From positions 265,001 through 292,500 of the forward strand of contig WBZZ01005227.1 in assembly GCA_019918135.1 (NCBI GenBank): 27,500 bases of DNA. The letters are read 5' to 3'. The notes beneath the pieces are model-generated. The model ran no database searches. It saw nothing but the letters and a program-made list of their open reading frames with translations, and was not told where the DNA came from. The stretch comes from Paulinella micropora (Eukaryota > Cercozoa > Imbricatea > Euglyphida > Paulinellidae). Positions 1-8,100 of this stretch are shown one piece after another. The number at the start of each line of letters is the position of its first letter. Position 1 is the stretch's first letter. Both the position numbers and the translations under genes were made by a program.

Positions 1-584
1 GGATTGTAATTTCGCGAGATGCTTGCCTCCAGCTCCATGGTCCTACAACTCGTCTGGTGGTGCGTGCAAGGCGACAGCTGCGAAACGGGCAGATATTCTG
101 CAGTGAATTTTTTACCCCTGATATGCTAGACAGCATTCTGCACAATTCCCTGTGCGGTTCCACAGAATACAACCGGGCTAGAATGTACATGAGACATCCC
201 TGTGCACTGGAATTGCTGCCGGAGCAATGGGGCATGACCGGACAGATATGTTCGATGCGAATCGGTGCTTTCATTTGCCCACAACAGTATGGAAGATACG
301 TGACAAGGTGTGACCTGGAAAACGAAGCCAACGTCCAATTTGTTTTCACCGTGGATAAGAAAGAAACGAACTTCGGAGAATGGTTCAGCGTTCACCTTCA
401 CAACTATGTTCACCGTCGCCCAGAGATGGTTGCTTTCGGCCAGGTGGCTACGAGGGAAAAGGCAAAAAACGTAGAATTGGCAAGAAATTACTATTTCCAG
501 TACAACCGCAGCAACATAAACGATTTTGCACGCGAGCAGTATACAGGAAAGGGACAGGAAAGCTGCAAGCAATGTCCTTTCTGA
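1..584 (+). CDS. Unrecognised protein, 5'-truncated by the window edge
   Basis: The frame is already open at base 3 and runs to the TGA at 582-584, about 193 codons, so the N-terminus lies outside the window. There is no in-frame ATG near the edge; the GTG at 57 need not be a start. The protein has mixed, globular composition with several Cys (for example IFCSEFF, HNSLCGS, SMRIGAFICPQQ), many aromatic residues and an FGEWFSVHLHNYVHRR segment. I see no signal peptide or membrane span. I do not recognise the family. The last codons (ESCKQCPF) overlap a second frame that reads sensibly from 572 onward, so the true C-terminus may lie in that frame after an indel or splice. Coding is supported by length and natural composition only. 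Confidence 0.5.
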   Translation, partial: IVISRDACLQLHGPTTRLVVRARRQLRNGQIFCSEFFTPDMLDSILHNSLCGSTEYNRARMYMRHPCALELLPEQWGMTGQICSMRIGAFICPQQYGRYVTRCDLENEANVQFVFTVDKKETNFGEWFSVHLHNYVHRRPEMVAFGQVATREKAKNVELARNYYFQYNRSNINDFAREQYTGKGQESCKQCPF

Positions 585-871
585 AAGAAGTTTTCCGTCA
601 AGGCACGCAGTACGACCCGAATTCAGACAAGTTACCAACCCCGAGTATGTTGGGAATCGCGCTGAAAGCTACCAAGGACATCAATTCCTTGAAGCCTATC
701 ATCTGTTTTCAGCCGACTGCTTCCTACTGTGGCAGCAAAGCTCCTGGTCCCCCCCCCCCTTTTCCTCCTGCTCCTCCTGCTCCTCCTTTTCCTCCCTTTC
801 TCACACATTCACGCCATGTCACCACTGTGTCTAGCGTCCGTTGTTCAACCCATTTCGCTGCGCGCTGCTGA
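572..871 (+). CDS. Possible small protein, or frame-shifted continuation of the preceding gene
   Basis: An ATG at 572 opens a 99-codon frame overlapping the end of the previous ORF by 13 bases. It begins MSFLKEVFRQGTQYDPNSDK and stays plausible up to about residue 60 (LKPIICFQPTASYCG). It then runs into an 11-C homopolymer (749-759) and CTCCTCCTG repeats giving a Pro-rich tail of doubtful reality. Either this is a separate small overlapping gene, or the upstream frame should shift by one base near 545-570 and continue here. An intron too short to recognise is a third option. No family is recognised. Confidence 0.3.
   Translation: MSFLKEVFRQGTQYDPNSDKLPTPSMLGIALKATKDINSLKPIICFQPTASYCGSKAPGPPPPFPPAPPAPPFPPFLTHSRHVTTVSSVRCSTHFAARC
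749..796 (+). repeat. C11 homopolymer followed by a CTCCT-rich pyrimidine tract
   Basis: Eleven consecutive C residues at 749-759 are followed by TTTT and repeated CTCCTCCTG and CTCCTTTTCC units. The tract is purely low-complexity and prone to slippage. Pro- and Leu-rich ORFs across it are compositional artefacts. Confidence 0.9.
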
Positions 872-1151
872 TGCCAAGGCAAGATTGCAATCGCGTTGTC
901 ACTGCTGGGGAGCAGGTGTCGCAGAGGTTGACAATGAAGACACGTCAAATAGTAAATAATTATATTCCCTAAATATATATATACAGAATGCACACACATT
1001 GAACAATTAGTAAATACAAAAATACGTTCATTCGTACGTACATGCGTATAGGAGACGTCAACGACGAATGAAGAACAGCAGCCAGCGCGGGAGGACAAGG
1101 TAAGCAGTTTGCAAGAGTGCGTGATACAATGTGTATGTGTATATTCTGGTA

Positions 1152-1209
1152 CATACACACAGACAGACAGACACACAGACAGACAGACAGACACACACAC
1201 ACACACCCA

Positions 1210-1246
<37 letters not shown>

Positions 1247-1317
1247 ACAGACAAATAAACAGGCACACACACACACACACACAGAGACAGACAGACACAC
1301 AGACAGACAGACACACG
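1152..1317 (+). repeat. (CA)n / (CAGA)n microsatellite
   Basis: About 165 bases made almost only of ACAC and CAGACAGA units, with a central pure CA stretch near 1215-1240. It lies inside the probable first intron of the tandem-repeat protein gene, between a good donor (AAG/GTAAGC at 1100) and the acceptor ending at 1394. The His/Thr-rich and Cys/Val-rich ORFs on either strand here are microsatellite artefacts. Confidence 0.95.
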
Positions 1318-1394
1318 CATTATTGCGAAATGCCCAATAACATTGTATATCCAACAAACATGGCACTAGCATGGTATGTGTCGTTGAATTTTAG

Positions 1395-2740
1395 GAGACA
1401 ACGGAATTGTTGGAGAAACATCTCCTAGCGGCGCTGAAGTATAGAGAACAATATCTGCAGTGTCAGCAAAGGAAGTTGGAGGAGGGGACGTTGGGCTCAG
1501 CTGAAATTCCGAAAATGCAAACCCGTTTCTACCTAAACGTCCGAGCCGTTCTGCCTCAGGATAACCAATGGCATACCACCTTCCCATTACAGAACGTGAG
1601 TGTGGCTAGGGATTTGTTCGGAAAGAATTTGTATGAAGCTAAGAGCTCGGGGGTTGCCATCGTCTTGTTTGGGGGCTACCTGCAGGAAAAGCAGAGATCC
1701 GGCGTGGCCCTGGACCTGTTCGGCGTGAACCTGCGCCAAGCCAGGGGGGGCGCGGGTGTGGCTAGGGACAGCTTCGGGATGTTCTTGTATTGGAACAAAA
1801 GCAGCGGTCTGGCGCGAGATTTCTTCGGGAGGGGCGTGTACGAGGAGCAGGGATCCGGCATGGCCCTGGACTTGTCCGGCATGAACCTGCGCCAAGCCAG
1901 TGAGAGTGCGGCTGTGGCTAGGGATAGCTTCGGGATGAGCAGCGGTTTGGCGCCAGCTTTGTTGGGGGGGGGGACCTGTACAGGGAGCAGAGATCCGAGG
2001 ACGTGGCTCTGGACCTGTCCGACGGGGAGAGCGCGGGTGTGGCTAGGGACAGCTTCGGGATGTTCTTGTACGAGAACAAGAGCAGCGGTCTGGCGCGAGA
2101 TTTCTTCGGGAGGGGCGTGTACGAGGAGCAGAGATCCGGCGTGGCCCTGGACCTGTTCGGCATGAACCTGCGCCAAGCCAGGGAGAGCAGCGGTCTGGCG
2201 CGAGATTTGTTCGGGAGGGGCGTGCAGCAGGCTAGAGAAAGCTCAGGCGTGGCCCTGGACGTGTTCGGCGTGTCCATATACGACTTCCAAAGCTCAGGCG
2301 CGGCGCTGGACTTGTGGGGCATATACTTGTGGGAAGCTCAGAAAGTAAATTGTTTTTACGTACCGCTGATGTAACAATGTTTTGGGTGTGCATCTATGCA
2401 CGTGAGTGTGTGTGTGTGTGTGTGTCTGTGTGTGATCTGCTGATTCATTTCTTGAGTTGCTGTACATTATCAATAGGCGTTGAGGGCGCTCCAGCGCGCA
2501 GAGCAAGCGAGACACAGAGAAGAAGCAAACAAGACCCTCGCGTTTCTACAGAGCCAAGCCCAGAAATTTACGCAAGAGGACGTCAGCGTGGTCCTCAACA
2601 AGGATCAAATCAACTCTTTGGTGCGAGCCTTTACAGATTTAACAGATCTGTTCCCACCATCAGGTCACGAACAACAAGGAGAACAAGCCGAGGAAGTAAA
2701 ACAAGAGGAAGAACAGTACAAGAGGTTTGTGATGAAGTAG
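1395..2740 (+). CDS. Tandem-repeat protein (17-18-residue units) with spliced C-terminal exon; frame broken at a G10 run
   Basis: Exon 1395-2344 follows an acceptor (AATTTTAG) and opens with a helical segment (LLEKHLLAALKYREQYLQ). About a dozen copies of a 17-18-residue repeat then run from about 1596, consensus close to SGVALDLFGMNLRQARES. The repeats leave frame at ten G residues (1964-1973) and continue one frame over, where DLYREQRS and VARDSFGM resume, so the indel lies at that run. The donor at 2345 (GTAAAT) and the acceptor ending at 2476 define a 132-base intron with a GT microsatellite. Splicing is phase 0 into 2477-2740, a charged, probably coiled C-terminal part (ALQRAEQARHREEANKTLAF ... 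LVRAFTDLTDLFPP) ending TAG. The true 5' exon is unclear: the strong donor at 1100 does not give an ATG-initiated frame in phase. Family unknown; each repeat looks like a short amphipathic unit. A Glu-rich alternative frame runs to 2862. Confidence 0.55.
1596..2341 (+). repeat. In-frame tandem repeats of about 51-54 bases, with a higher-order pattern
   Basis: About twelve units share the core VARD(S/F)FG or VALDLFG, followed by a variable 7-8 residues (NLRQARES, MFLYENKS, GRGVYEEQ). Three unit types recur in the order MFLY, GRGVYEEQ, MNLRQA near 1765-1905 and again near 2055-2180. The DNA of the second block is nearly identical to the first, indicating a recent block duplication. Homopolymer G runs (7 G near 1743-1750, 10 G at 1964-1973) sit inside the array. 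Confidence 0.8.
2345..2476 (+). other. Spliceosomal intron with GT microsatellite
   Basis: GTAAAT donor directly after an in-frame Lys codon and a CAATAG acceptor; both flanking exons join in phase 0. It contains an almost pure GT repeat at about 2404-2435. Confidence 0.65.
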
Positions 2741-2979
2741 AGGAAGTAGAAGAAGAACAGAAAGAAGAAGTACAGGAAGAAGAAGCACAGGGAGGTCCCA
2801 CGACTAGGCAACAAACAAAACAGGCAACACCAAACAAAAAGGAATCAAAGAACAGGAGTTAAGGCTAGGTGTTGATTGAACACAAGAGCGGTAAGATTTT
2901 CGACGTAGGGTTCTTGTTGGTTTGGAGTAACTGTTTTTATTATTAAAAATAATATACTGTATGTTCTTGGCATGTGTAT

Positions 2980-3740
2980 ATGTGGCCAGGCAAGAGAAGG
3001 CTAGGTGACCAGACATCACGGACTCTGTACCTAGCACGATCCCTAGTTCACGGTTGGGGGGGTTTTGCGGCGGACAAGCTGCAGCAAGGTAAATGCTACG
3101 CGGCCGAGGTGGTGGACAATAAGAGAGTTAGGGAGGTCTATCATTACCTTGACTGTCTGACCCTGTTGCCTGAAAGAACACAGTATCGTCGGAAATGCCA
3201 AGCGATGGTCGTCCTTGTTGACCAGGCAAGTGACAAAAAACATTGCAGCGTGGTCTTGTGGTGGTTCCCCGATGCTATGTTAATTACTTGAATCACACTG
3301 ACAAAAACAACGCTAACGCGAAGATAGAAATTAGGATTAACGGCACTATCATGGATTTCTTGCCGTGGGCCCAGGGTGTCAGTCCTGGGGTACTGAAATC
3401 CCTGGCCTGGGAAAGGCCAAGCCGGGATTCTCAGCCGTTGAACAAGAGGCTTGCTGGTTTTCCTGGGCTGTCCGCTCTGCGGGATTTGTTAGAAGATTCG
3501 GAACATAACATAGAACTAGTTATAATACCACTCCAGGACATCCACGAAGATGAAGAGTCACTAATTTACTATGGTGCACATGATGTGACACAAGATGCGA
3601 GCATTGATGCAATTGATATAAGAGATGAGGAACTCTTGCGCCTGCTTGGACAGCAGTGTGTCTGCCACAGGAAGACAGTCACATGCAGAGATAAATTACT
3701 AGAAGAGCATATGGGCAAGCTGGACAATATGAAGTCTTAA
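2980..3740 (+). CDS. SET-domain-like protein (putative protein lysine methyltransferase), one frame break
   Basis: Two adjacent frames together carry the landmarks of a SET fold in order. First comes an N-terminal SLVHGWGGFAADKLQQGK segment, matching the usual G-x-G-x-FA start. Next is CYVNYLNHTDKNNAN, matching the N-x-x-NH-x-x-x-x-NA cofactor-pocket motif. Last is VIIPLQDIHEDEESLIYYG, matching the closing D-I-x-x-x-EE-x-x-x-x-YG. Known SET proteins transfer methyl groups from S-adenosylmethionine to lysines; I infer that role. The frame changes beside six A residues (3235-3240): one extra base joins the halves cleanly. An intron of 32, 38 or 41 bases ending at 3248 is the alternative. About 55-60 residues are inserted between the NH motif and the closing motif, unusually long. 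The first in-frame ATG is 2980. A splice acceptor at 2989 (GTGGCCAG), pairing in phase with GTAAGA at 2890, could instead add an upstream exon. Confidence 0.6.
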
Positions 3741-3789
3741 GGAAGGAAGTGAAACCCCATCCAAGTCTAGGCAAAGCACTGCCAAAGGG

Positions 3790-3813
3790 AATAAAACCTC
3801 GCCTAAGTGCAGA

Positions 3814-3852
<39 letters not shown>

Positions 3853-3890
3853 AAAAAAAAAACCCCAAAAAAAAAGAAAATCAATTTAAC
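3790..3890 (+). other. AATAAA signal plus 36-base genomic poly-A run (retroposed mRNA end?)
   Basis: Fifty bases after the SET-like stop codon there is AATAAA (3790-3795), then a 19-base spacer and a run of 36 A residues (3815-3850), followed by imperfect A-rich sequence to about 3890. A polyadenylation signal at mRNA spacing before an encoded A-tail is the signature left by target-primed retroposition. No matching target-site duplication was found by eye. Confidence 0.6.
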
Positions 3891-4003
3891 ACTTATGCTG
3901 TTGTGAATGCAAAGGAAGCACGGAGGTTGATAGTGTGTTGGTGTTTGTATCAACATCAAGCACAAGTTGACGTGCATATGTTTCTGTGTGTGACTGCTGT
4001 TAA

Positions 4004-4879
4004 ACAGAGGGATGGCTGCCAGGTACTCAACGTTTGTTTCCGGGAGAAGAAGACACTCCTCTCTGCATGGTATGTCAGGAGAGAGAGGCAGTGGGTGTGC
4101 TGAGTGAGGCACCAGACGGAGTACAGTTCGGCAAAAACTATGCCTGTAAACTCTGTTGTGCTATGCCGGCCGGCTGGCCAGGTCCCGGCCACAAGAATCT
4201 AAACTCAGGTTCATGTAAGGGCTGCCTGGGCCCCACAGTTTTTGCGGTGGCGCTGAATGAGCAACTTGATAATTTTGGGGCTTTCACTACTGTACCGGTT
4301 AGCGCTTCTACACGGCACAGGGGTATATTTTTCGACGGTAAACTCTGCAAAAAACGAGAATGTGAGCACAAAAGCCACTCGATTCTCGTCGGAAGTCGAA
4401 ATGTGTCTGAACCCGATCGTCTGTACGTGGACGGGTTCGACCTCATCAGGGAATACAAGCAGGTACAAACCAACCTTCTTGGCGTTTTATGGGAATATCC
4501 CGATAAACCACAGCATGGAACATGGACAAAGTTTTTGCAGCTTAGCGGAGGCAAGTCGATTATTTTCCACTTGCCCAAGCACTTGCGCTATCGAGGCTCA
4601 GCACATCTTGCTAATTCTAGTCAAGGTGCAATTAAGTCAGTTCATAACATGATCACGAGTGGACTCAATCCTAGTGCGTTACAGCCAGTAGAAAGTTTTG
4701 GTGTAGCGGCTGAGGCTTTCCCGTGCCCCTATCTGCAGCGCAGCACGGGACAAGGCGTGGCGAATATGGGTATGCAGCTGATAGGGTTGTACACACCCCA
4801 GTACATGGGCAACGCGGCCGGTGAGGACATGGATCGACAAACGGTTACCGCACCGAACCGTCCCAGGTTGCTGTGGTAA
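4004..4879 (+). CDS. Unrecognised Cys-rich protein with CxxC pairs near the N-terminus
   Basis: The frame is open from after a TAA at 4001 to the TAA at 4877-4879. The convincing part begins near LFPGEEDTPLCMVC. The first ATG (4067) falls inside the first CxxC motif, so the start probably lies in an upstream exon. Candidate acceptors are ACAG ending at 4007 and CCAG ending at 4022. Cys pairs CMVC, CKLCC and CKGC, followed by KLCKKRECEHKSH, suggest one or two zinc-binding knuckles in the first 130 residues. The rest is globular (GTWTKFLQLSGGKSIIFHLP, then AEAFPCPYLQRSTGQGVANM) with no membrane span. I do not recognise the family. AT-rich TTTTTATTAAAA sequence lies about 60 bases beyond the stop and may serve the 3' end. 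It follows the poly-A tract and may be unrelated to the SET-like gene. Confidence 0.5.
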   Translation, partial: TEGWLPGTQRLFPGEEDTPLCMVCQEREAVGVLSEAPDGVQFGKNYACKLCCAMPAGWPGPGHKNLNSGSCKGCLGPTVFAVALNEQLDNFGAFTTVPVSASTRHRGIFFDGKLCKKRECEHKSHSILVGSRNVSEPDRLYVDGFDLIREYKQVQTNLLGVLWEYPDKPQHGTWTKFLQLSGGKSIIFHLPKHLRYRGSAHLANSSQGAIKSVHNMITSGLNPSALQPVESFGVAAEAFPCPYLQRSTGQGVANMGMQLIGLYTPQYMGNAAGEDMDRQTVTAPNRPRLLW

Positions 4880-5880
4880 GAGGTTGATTTGGGAAAGCAG
4901 AAGCGGCGAATGCGTAATTGCAGGCAACACAGGATAATGTATTTTTATTAAAAGGTTTTTGGACATCTGATGGCAAGCTTTTTCCCGACCATTGTACATT
5001 GAAGTGTACACAAACAGGACATACTGTAGATAGTGTTCGTGCCTGTGTAGATAGTGTTCGCGCATGAGTAGCCGTAGAGGTGGGCATCCTCGTGTCATCC
5101 AGTCTTCAGCAGCGGCAGGGTACAACTGCTTGTGGTTATGCAAAATTACTTATGCAATTTTCTTTGCGTACTAGTACGCTGTATTATATATTCATTCAAG
5201 TATGTTTGGTCTCGCAGGGGGCACAAGTTGGAATATTTTTCCTTCCAGGCAGTTTGCAGCAAGATCAAGATCAAGATACCGCACTGGTGCTGTTTTCTAT
5301 TCACGTGAAAGAAGACGAGGTTTGCTAGAAGCACAAAATGTCCTCTATGTAATTACGAACATGCATAAGTAACAGTAACACGCATAAAATTAGATTAATA
5401 TTGACAAAGTTATTTTATTAAACCAAAACGTTCAAGGATACGTCCTCTTGTACTACGCCGAGGTCAGGAAATCCAGTCCCGTCCGCCAGACCGAGGTTCA
5501 GGTGGATGCATAGACCCGGTATCACGACCATCATATTCTACCAGGACACCAAGTGTACCATGAACACTCGCTTCCATGACGGGAAAAAGGGCATGAGGAA
5601 ATACATGTCCAAGGGTGACTCTCCATCTTCGCTATGCATTTTTTTTTCCGTTCAAAGAAACTATCGTTTCCGATACCTGAGAAGGATACGTTTTCTCATC
5701 TCCGTCCTATTATTATGAATCTTCCTCTGTTTCCTCACGATGGACACTCCTCGTTCCATGAAGCCGAGTCCCGGAAGACGCTCGACGCGCGAACGCCGCA
5801 AATTCATCAGGAAGGACGCTTGCGAATGTTCATGTACACAGTAAATTTGCATGACCGACACAAGAATACAAGTGATAAAT
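4880..5880 (+). other. Stretch without a supported gene
   Basis: Short ORFs of 60-80 codons occur on both strands (for example 5080-5328 and 5634-5882), but none has a recognisable domain, good start context or sustained coding composition. A GTAGATAGTGTTCG unit is tandemly duplicated at 5025-5042 and 5046-5063. TTATTTTATTAAA at about 5410 resembles the T/A-rich sequences after other genes here. Confidence 0.5.
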
Positions 5881-5882
5881 AG

Positions 5883-6008
5883 GTTTTGCATTTACTTTGT
5901 TTAATACTTCCGATTTACTGTATCCCTTCCAGTGTACCAAGAGAGGAATGTCAATTATAAATATGTTTTGCATGTACTTTGTTTAATACTTCAGATATAC
6001 TGTATCCC
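5883..6008 (+). repeat. 82-base-period direct duplication
   Basis: GTTTTGCATTTACTTTGTTT at 5883 recurs with one change at 5965. Similarity runs through TTAATACTTC to TACTGTATCCC in both copies (5883-5926 and 5965-6008). Confidence 0.85.
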
Positions 6009-6068
6009 GGCTAGTGGCAAATATTTTCTTCGTGTGCGTAATTGCAGCCTCTGGGGCCACACAACAGT

Positions 6069-6470
6069 GAAATGCCAAAAAGTGAGTGAAGTTGGTGTTG
6101 GTCAATGTTAGACAGGGAACAGGTCGTACTCGTCCAATGTCATAGTGGCGGTGCAAGTATTGGCAGCAAGGAAGAAAAGCGCAGTAATTGCGTTAGGTTT
6201 TTGTCCTGAACGGAGAAATGCCAAAAAGTGGGTAAAGTTGGTGTTGGTTAATGTTAGACAGGGAACAGGTTCTACTCCTCCATGGTCAGAGTGGCAGTGC
6301 AAATAGTAGCCGCAAGGGATGAATGGTTAGTAATTGCGTTAGGCTTTTGTCCTAAAATCAGGAAATGCCGAAATTTTTCATGGTTCCTGTTGTTCATGGA
6401 AGTTGGTGTTTGGACGTAACAAGCATGACGTTGTAACTTGTTGTGGAGGTCGCACACGGGAGCTAAAATT
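6069..6470 (+). repeat. Left flank repeats: type A twice, then type C
   Basis: Type A starts GAAATGCCAAAAAGTG and includes AAGTTGGTGTTGGT, CAGGGAACAGGT and CAGTAATTGCGTTAG. It occurs at 6069 and 6215 (period 146). At 6362 it passes into a related type C sequence (GAAATGCCGAAATT ... CATGACGTTGTAACTTGTTG ... GGTCGCACACGG). The same A then C order occurs to the right of the 151-base array. The copies do not keep a common reading frame, and the short minus-strand ORFs across them are not supported as genes. Confidence 0.8.
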
Positions 6471-6473
6471 CTG

Positions 6474-7656
6474 GGCGAACTGCGGGCTGTACTGGAACAG
6501 GGTGTACGCGACCTGTACCTAAGCGCCGACCTCGACCTAAGGCAGGAGATGTCGTGGTGGGTGTAACGTGTGGTGGGAAGTGTGGGGGAGAAGTAGGGGT
6601 CAAAGTTAGGGGCGGGAAGGAGCAAGTCTGGGCGAGCTGTACTGGAAACAGGGTGTACGCGACCTGTACCTAAGCGCCCACCTCGACCTAAGTCAGGAGA
6701 TGTCGTGGCGGGTGTTACGTGTGGTGGGAAGTGTGGGGGAGAAGTCGTGGTGCAAGCTTGGGCGGGAGGGAGCAAGTCTGGGCGAGCTGTACTGGAAACA
6801 GGGTGTACGCGACCTGTACCTAAGCGCCTACCTCGACCTAAGTCAGGAGATGTCGTGGTGAATGTTACGTGAGGTGGGAAGTGTGGGGGAGAAGTAGTGA
6901 TGAAAGTTAGGGGCAGGAGGGAGCAAGTCTGGGCGAGCTGTACTGGAAACAGGGTGCAGGCGACCTGTACCTAAGCGCCTACCTCGACCTAAGTCAGGAG
7001 ATGTCGTTGTGGGTGTAACGTGTGGTGGGAAGTGTGGGGGAGAAGTTGTGGTGAAAGTTAGGGGCAGGAGGGAGCAAGTCTGGGCGAGCTGTACTGGAAA
7101 CAGGGTGCAGCCGACCTCGACCTAAGCGCCTACCTCGACCTAAGTCAGGAGATGTCCTGATGAATGTTACGTGTGGTGGGAAGTGTGGGGGAGAAGTCGT
7201 GGTGCAAGTTAGGGGCGGAAAGGAGCAAGTCTGGGCGAGCTGCACTGGAAACAGGGTGTACGCGACCTCGACCTAAGCGCCAACCTCTACCTAAGGCAGG
7301 AGATGTCGCGGTGGGTGTAACGTAACGTGTGGTGGGAAGTGTGTGGAAGAAGTCGTGCTGCAAGTTTGGGGCGGGAGGGAGCAAGTGTGGGCGAGCTGCA
7401 CTGGAAACAGGGTGTAGCCGACCTCGACCTAAGCGCAGACCTCGACCTAAGTCAGGAGATGTCGTGGCGGGTGGGTATGGGTGTTACGTGTGGTGGGAAG
7501 TGTGTGGTGGGAAGTGTGGGTGGGTGTAAAGTTGTGGTGAAAGTTTGGGGCGGAAGGGAGTAAGTCTGGGCGAACTGCCCAGGGAACAGGGTGCAGCCGA
7601 CCTCGACCAAAGGGCCCACCTCGACCTAAGGTGTAACAGACCTGGGAATCCGACCT
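6474..7656 (+). repeat. Minisatellite array, about eight 151-base units
   Basis: The landmark GGGCGAGCTG(T/C)ACTGGAA, with a degenerate first and last copy, recurs near 6474, 6631, 6781, 6932, 7083, 7234, 7390 and 7569. Spacings are 157, 150, 151, 151, 151, 156 and 179. Each unit also holds AACAGGGTG, CGACCTCGACCTAAG subrepeats, GGAGATGTCGTGG, GTGTGGTGGGAAGTGTGGG and GGAGCAAGTCTGG. The period is not a multiple of three, so the Pro/Thr-rich minus-strand ORFs change frame between units and are not coding. Edge units and the last three are most diverged, as expected of unequal exchange. Confidence 0.9.
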
Positions 7657-7669
7657 CGACCTGAACAAG

Positions 7670-7925
7670 GAAATGCCAGAAAGAGGGTAAAGTTGGTGTT
7701 TGATTTGTTGGGACAAGGAAGAAGTTCTACTGCAAGGGCACCAGTGCAGTGCAAGTATTGGGCCCAAGTGATAAATGGTCAGTAATTGCGTTAGTGTTTT
7801 GTCCTGAAGGAGGAAATGCCGAAATTGGGCATAGTTTCTGTTTCAGGGAACTGTGTAGAATAGGAGGTGTAGGTTCAACAAGGATGACATTGTAGCTTAT
7901 TCTGGGGACCGCAGACGGATGCGGT
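7670..7925 (+). repeat. Right flank repeats: type A then type C
   Basis: GAAATGCCAGAAAGAGGGTAAAGTTGGTGTT at 7670 matches the left type A unit, including AAGTATTG, CAGTAATTGCGTTAG and TTTTGTCCTGAA. At 7813 it continues into the type C match (GAAATGCCGAAATT, then GGATGACATTGTAGCTTATT and GACCGCAGACGG). The 151-base array is thus bracketed by directly repeated A-C blocks. Confidence 0.75.
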
Positions 7926-8100
7926 AAGTCAGGGAGTGCAGTAGTACGAGCCCTGTGGAAATAAAGTCCATATGCGGAATGTGTCCTAGGTGAAATTTTT
8001 GGATTTTTTTTTCGCATTTCTCCATGGAGGACTGTGAGGTGTAACTGCCCCTCAAAGGATTTTTTCAAAACGCGAGTATTGATTTTTTAAAAATGAAAAA

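Noticed and set aside
1117..1340. His/Thr/Gln-rich and Cys/Val-rich ORFs on both strands
   Set aside because: They are translations of the CA/CAGA microsatellite and lie in a probable intron.
2314..2862. Alternative Glu-rich frame extending the repeat gene to 2862
   Set aside because: Purine-rich GAAGAA sequence gives Glu/Lys/Arg in several frames. The phase-0 splice into the frame ending at 2740 is better supported, though a late frame shift is not excluded.
3230..3248. A 19-base mini-intron (GTGACA ... TTGCAG) in the SET-like gene
   Set aside because: It has GT-AG ends, but its length gives the wrong frame shift (one base instead of two).
3232..3249. Programmed -1 ribosomal frameshift at the A6 run of the SET-like gene
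   Set aside because: The zero-frame codons are AAA AAA preceded by C, so the P-site does not re-pair well, and no obvious downstream pseudoknot is seen. A base indel or intron is simpler.
4679..5143. Minus-strand ORF of 154 codons
   Set aside because: It overlaps the better-supported plus-strand Cys-rich gene and shows no domain or composition signal.
5506..5882. Two overlapping plus-strand ORFs of 70 and 82 codons
   Set aside because: No domains, no frame agreement, and unconvincing composition; left as non-genic.
6474..7656. CRISPR-like regular array
   Set aside because: The whole unit repeats without short conserved repeats and unique spacers; it is a minisatellite in eukaryotic DNA.
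6272..7767. Pro/Thr-rich minus-strand ORFs with repeated TTSPPHFPPHVT
   Set aside because: They come from the 151-base satellite. The period is not divisible by three, so each ORF drifts out of frame and ends within one to three units.
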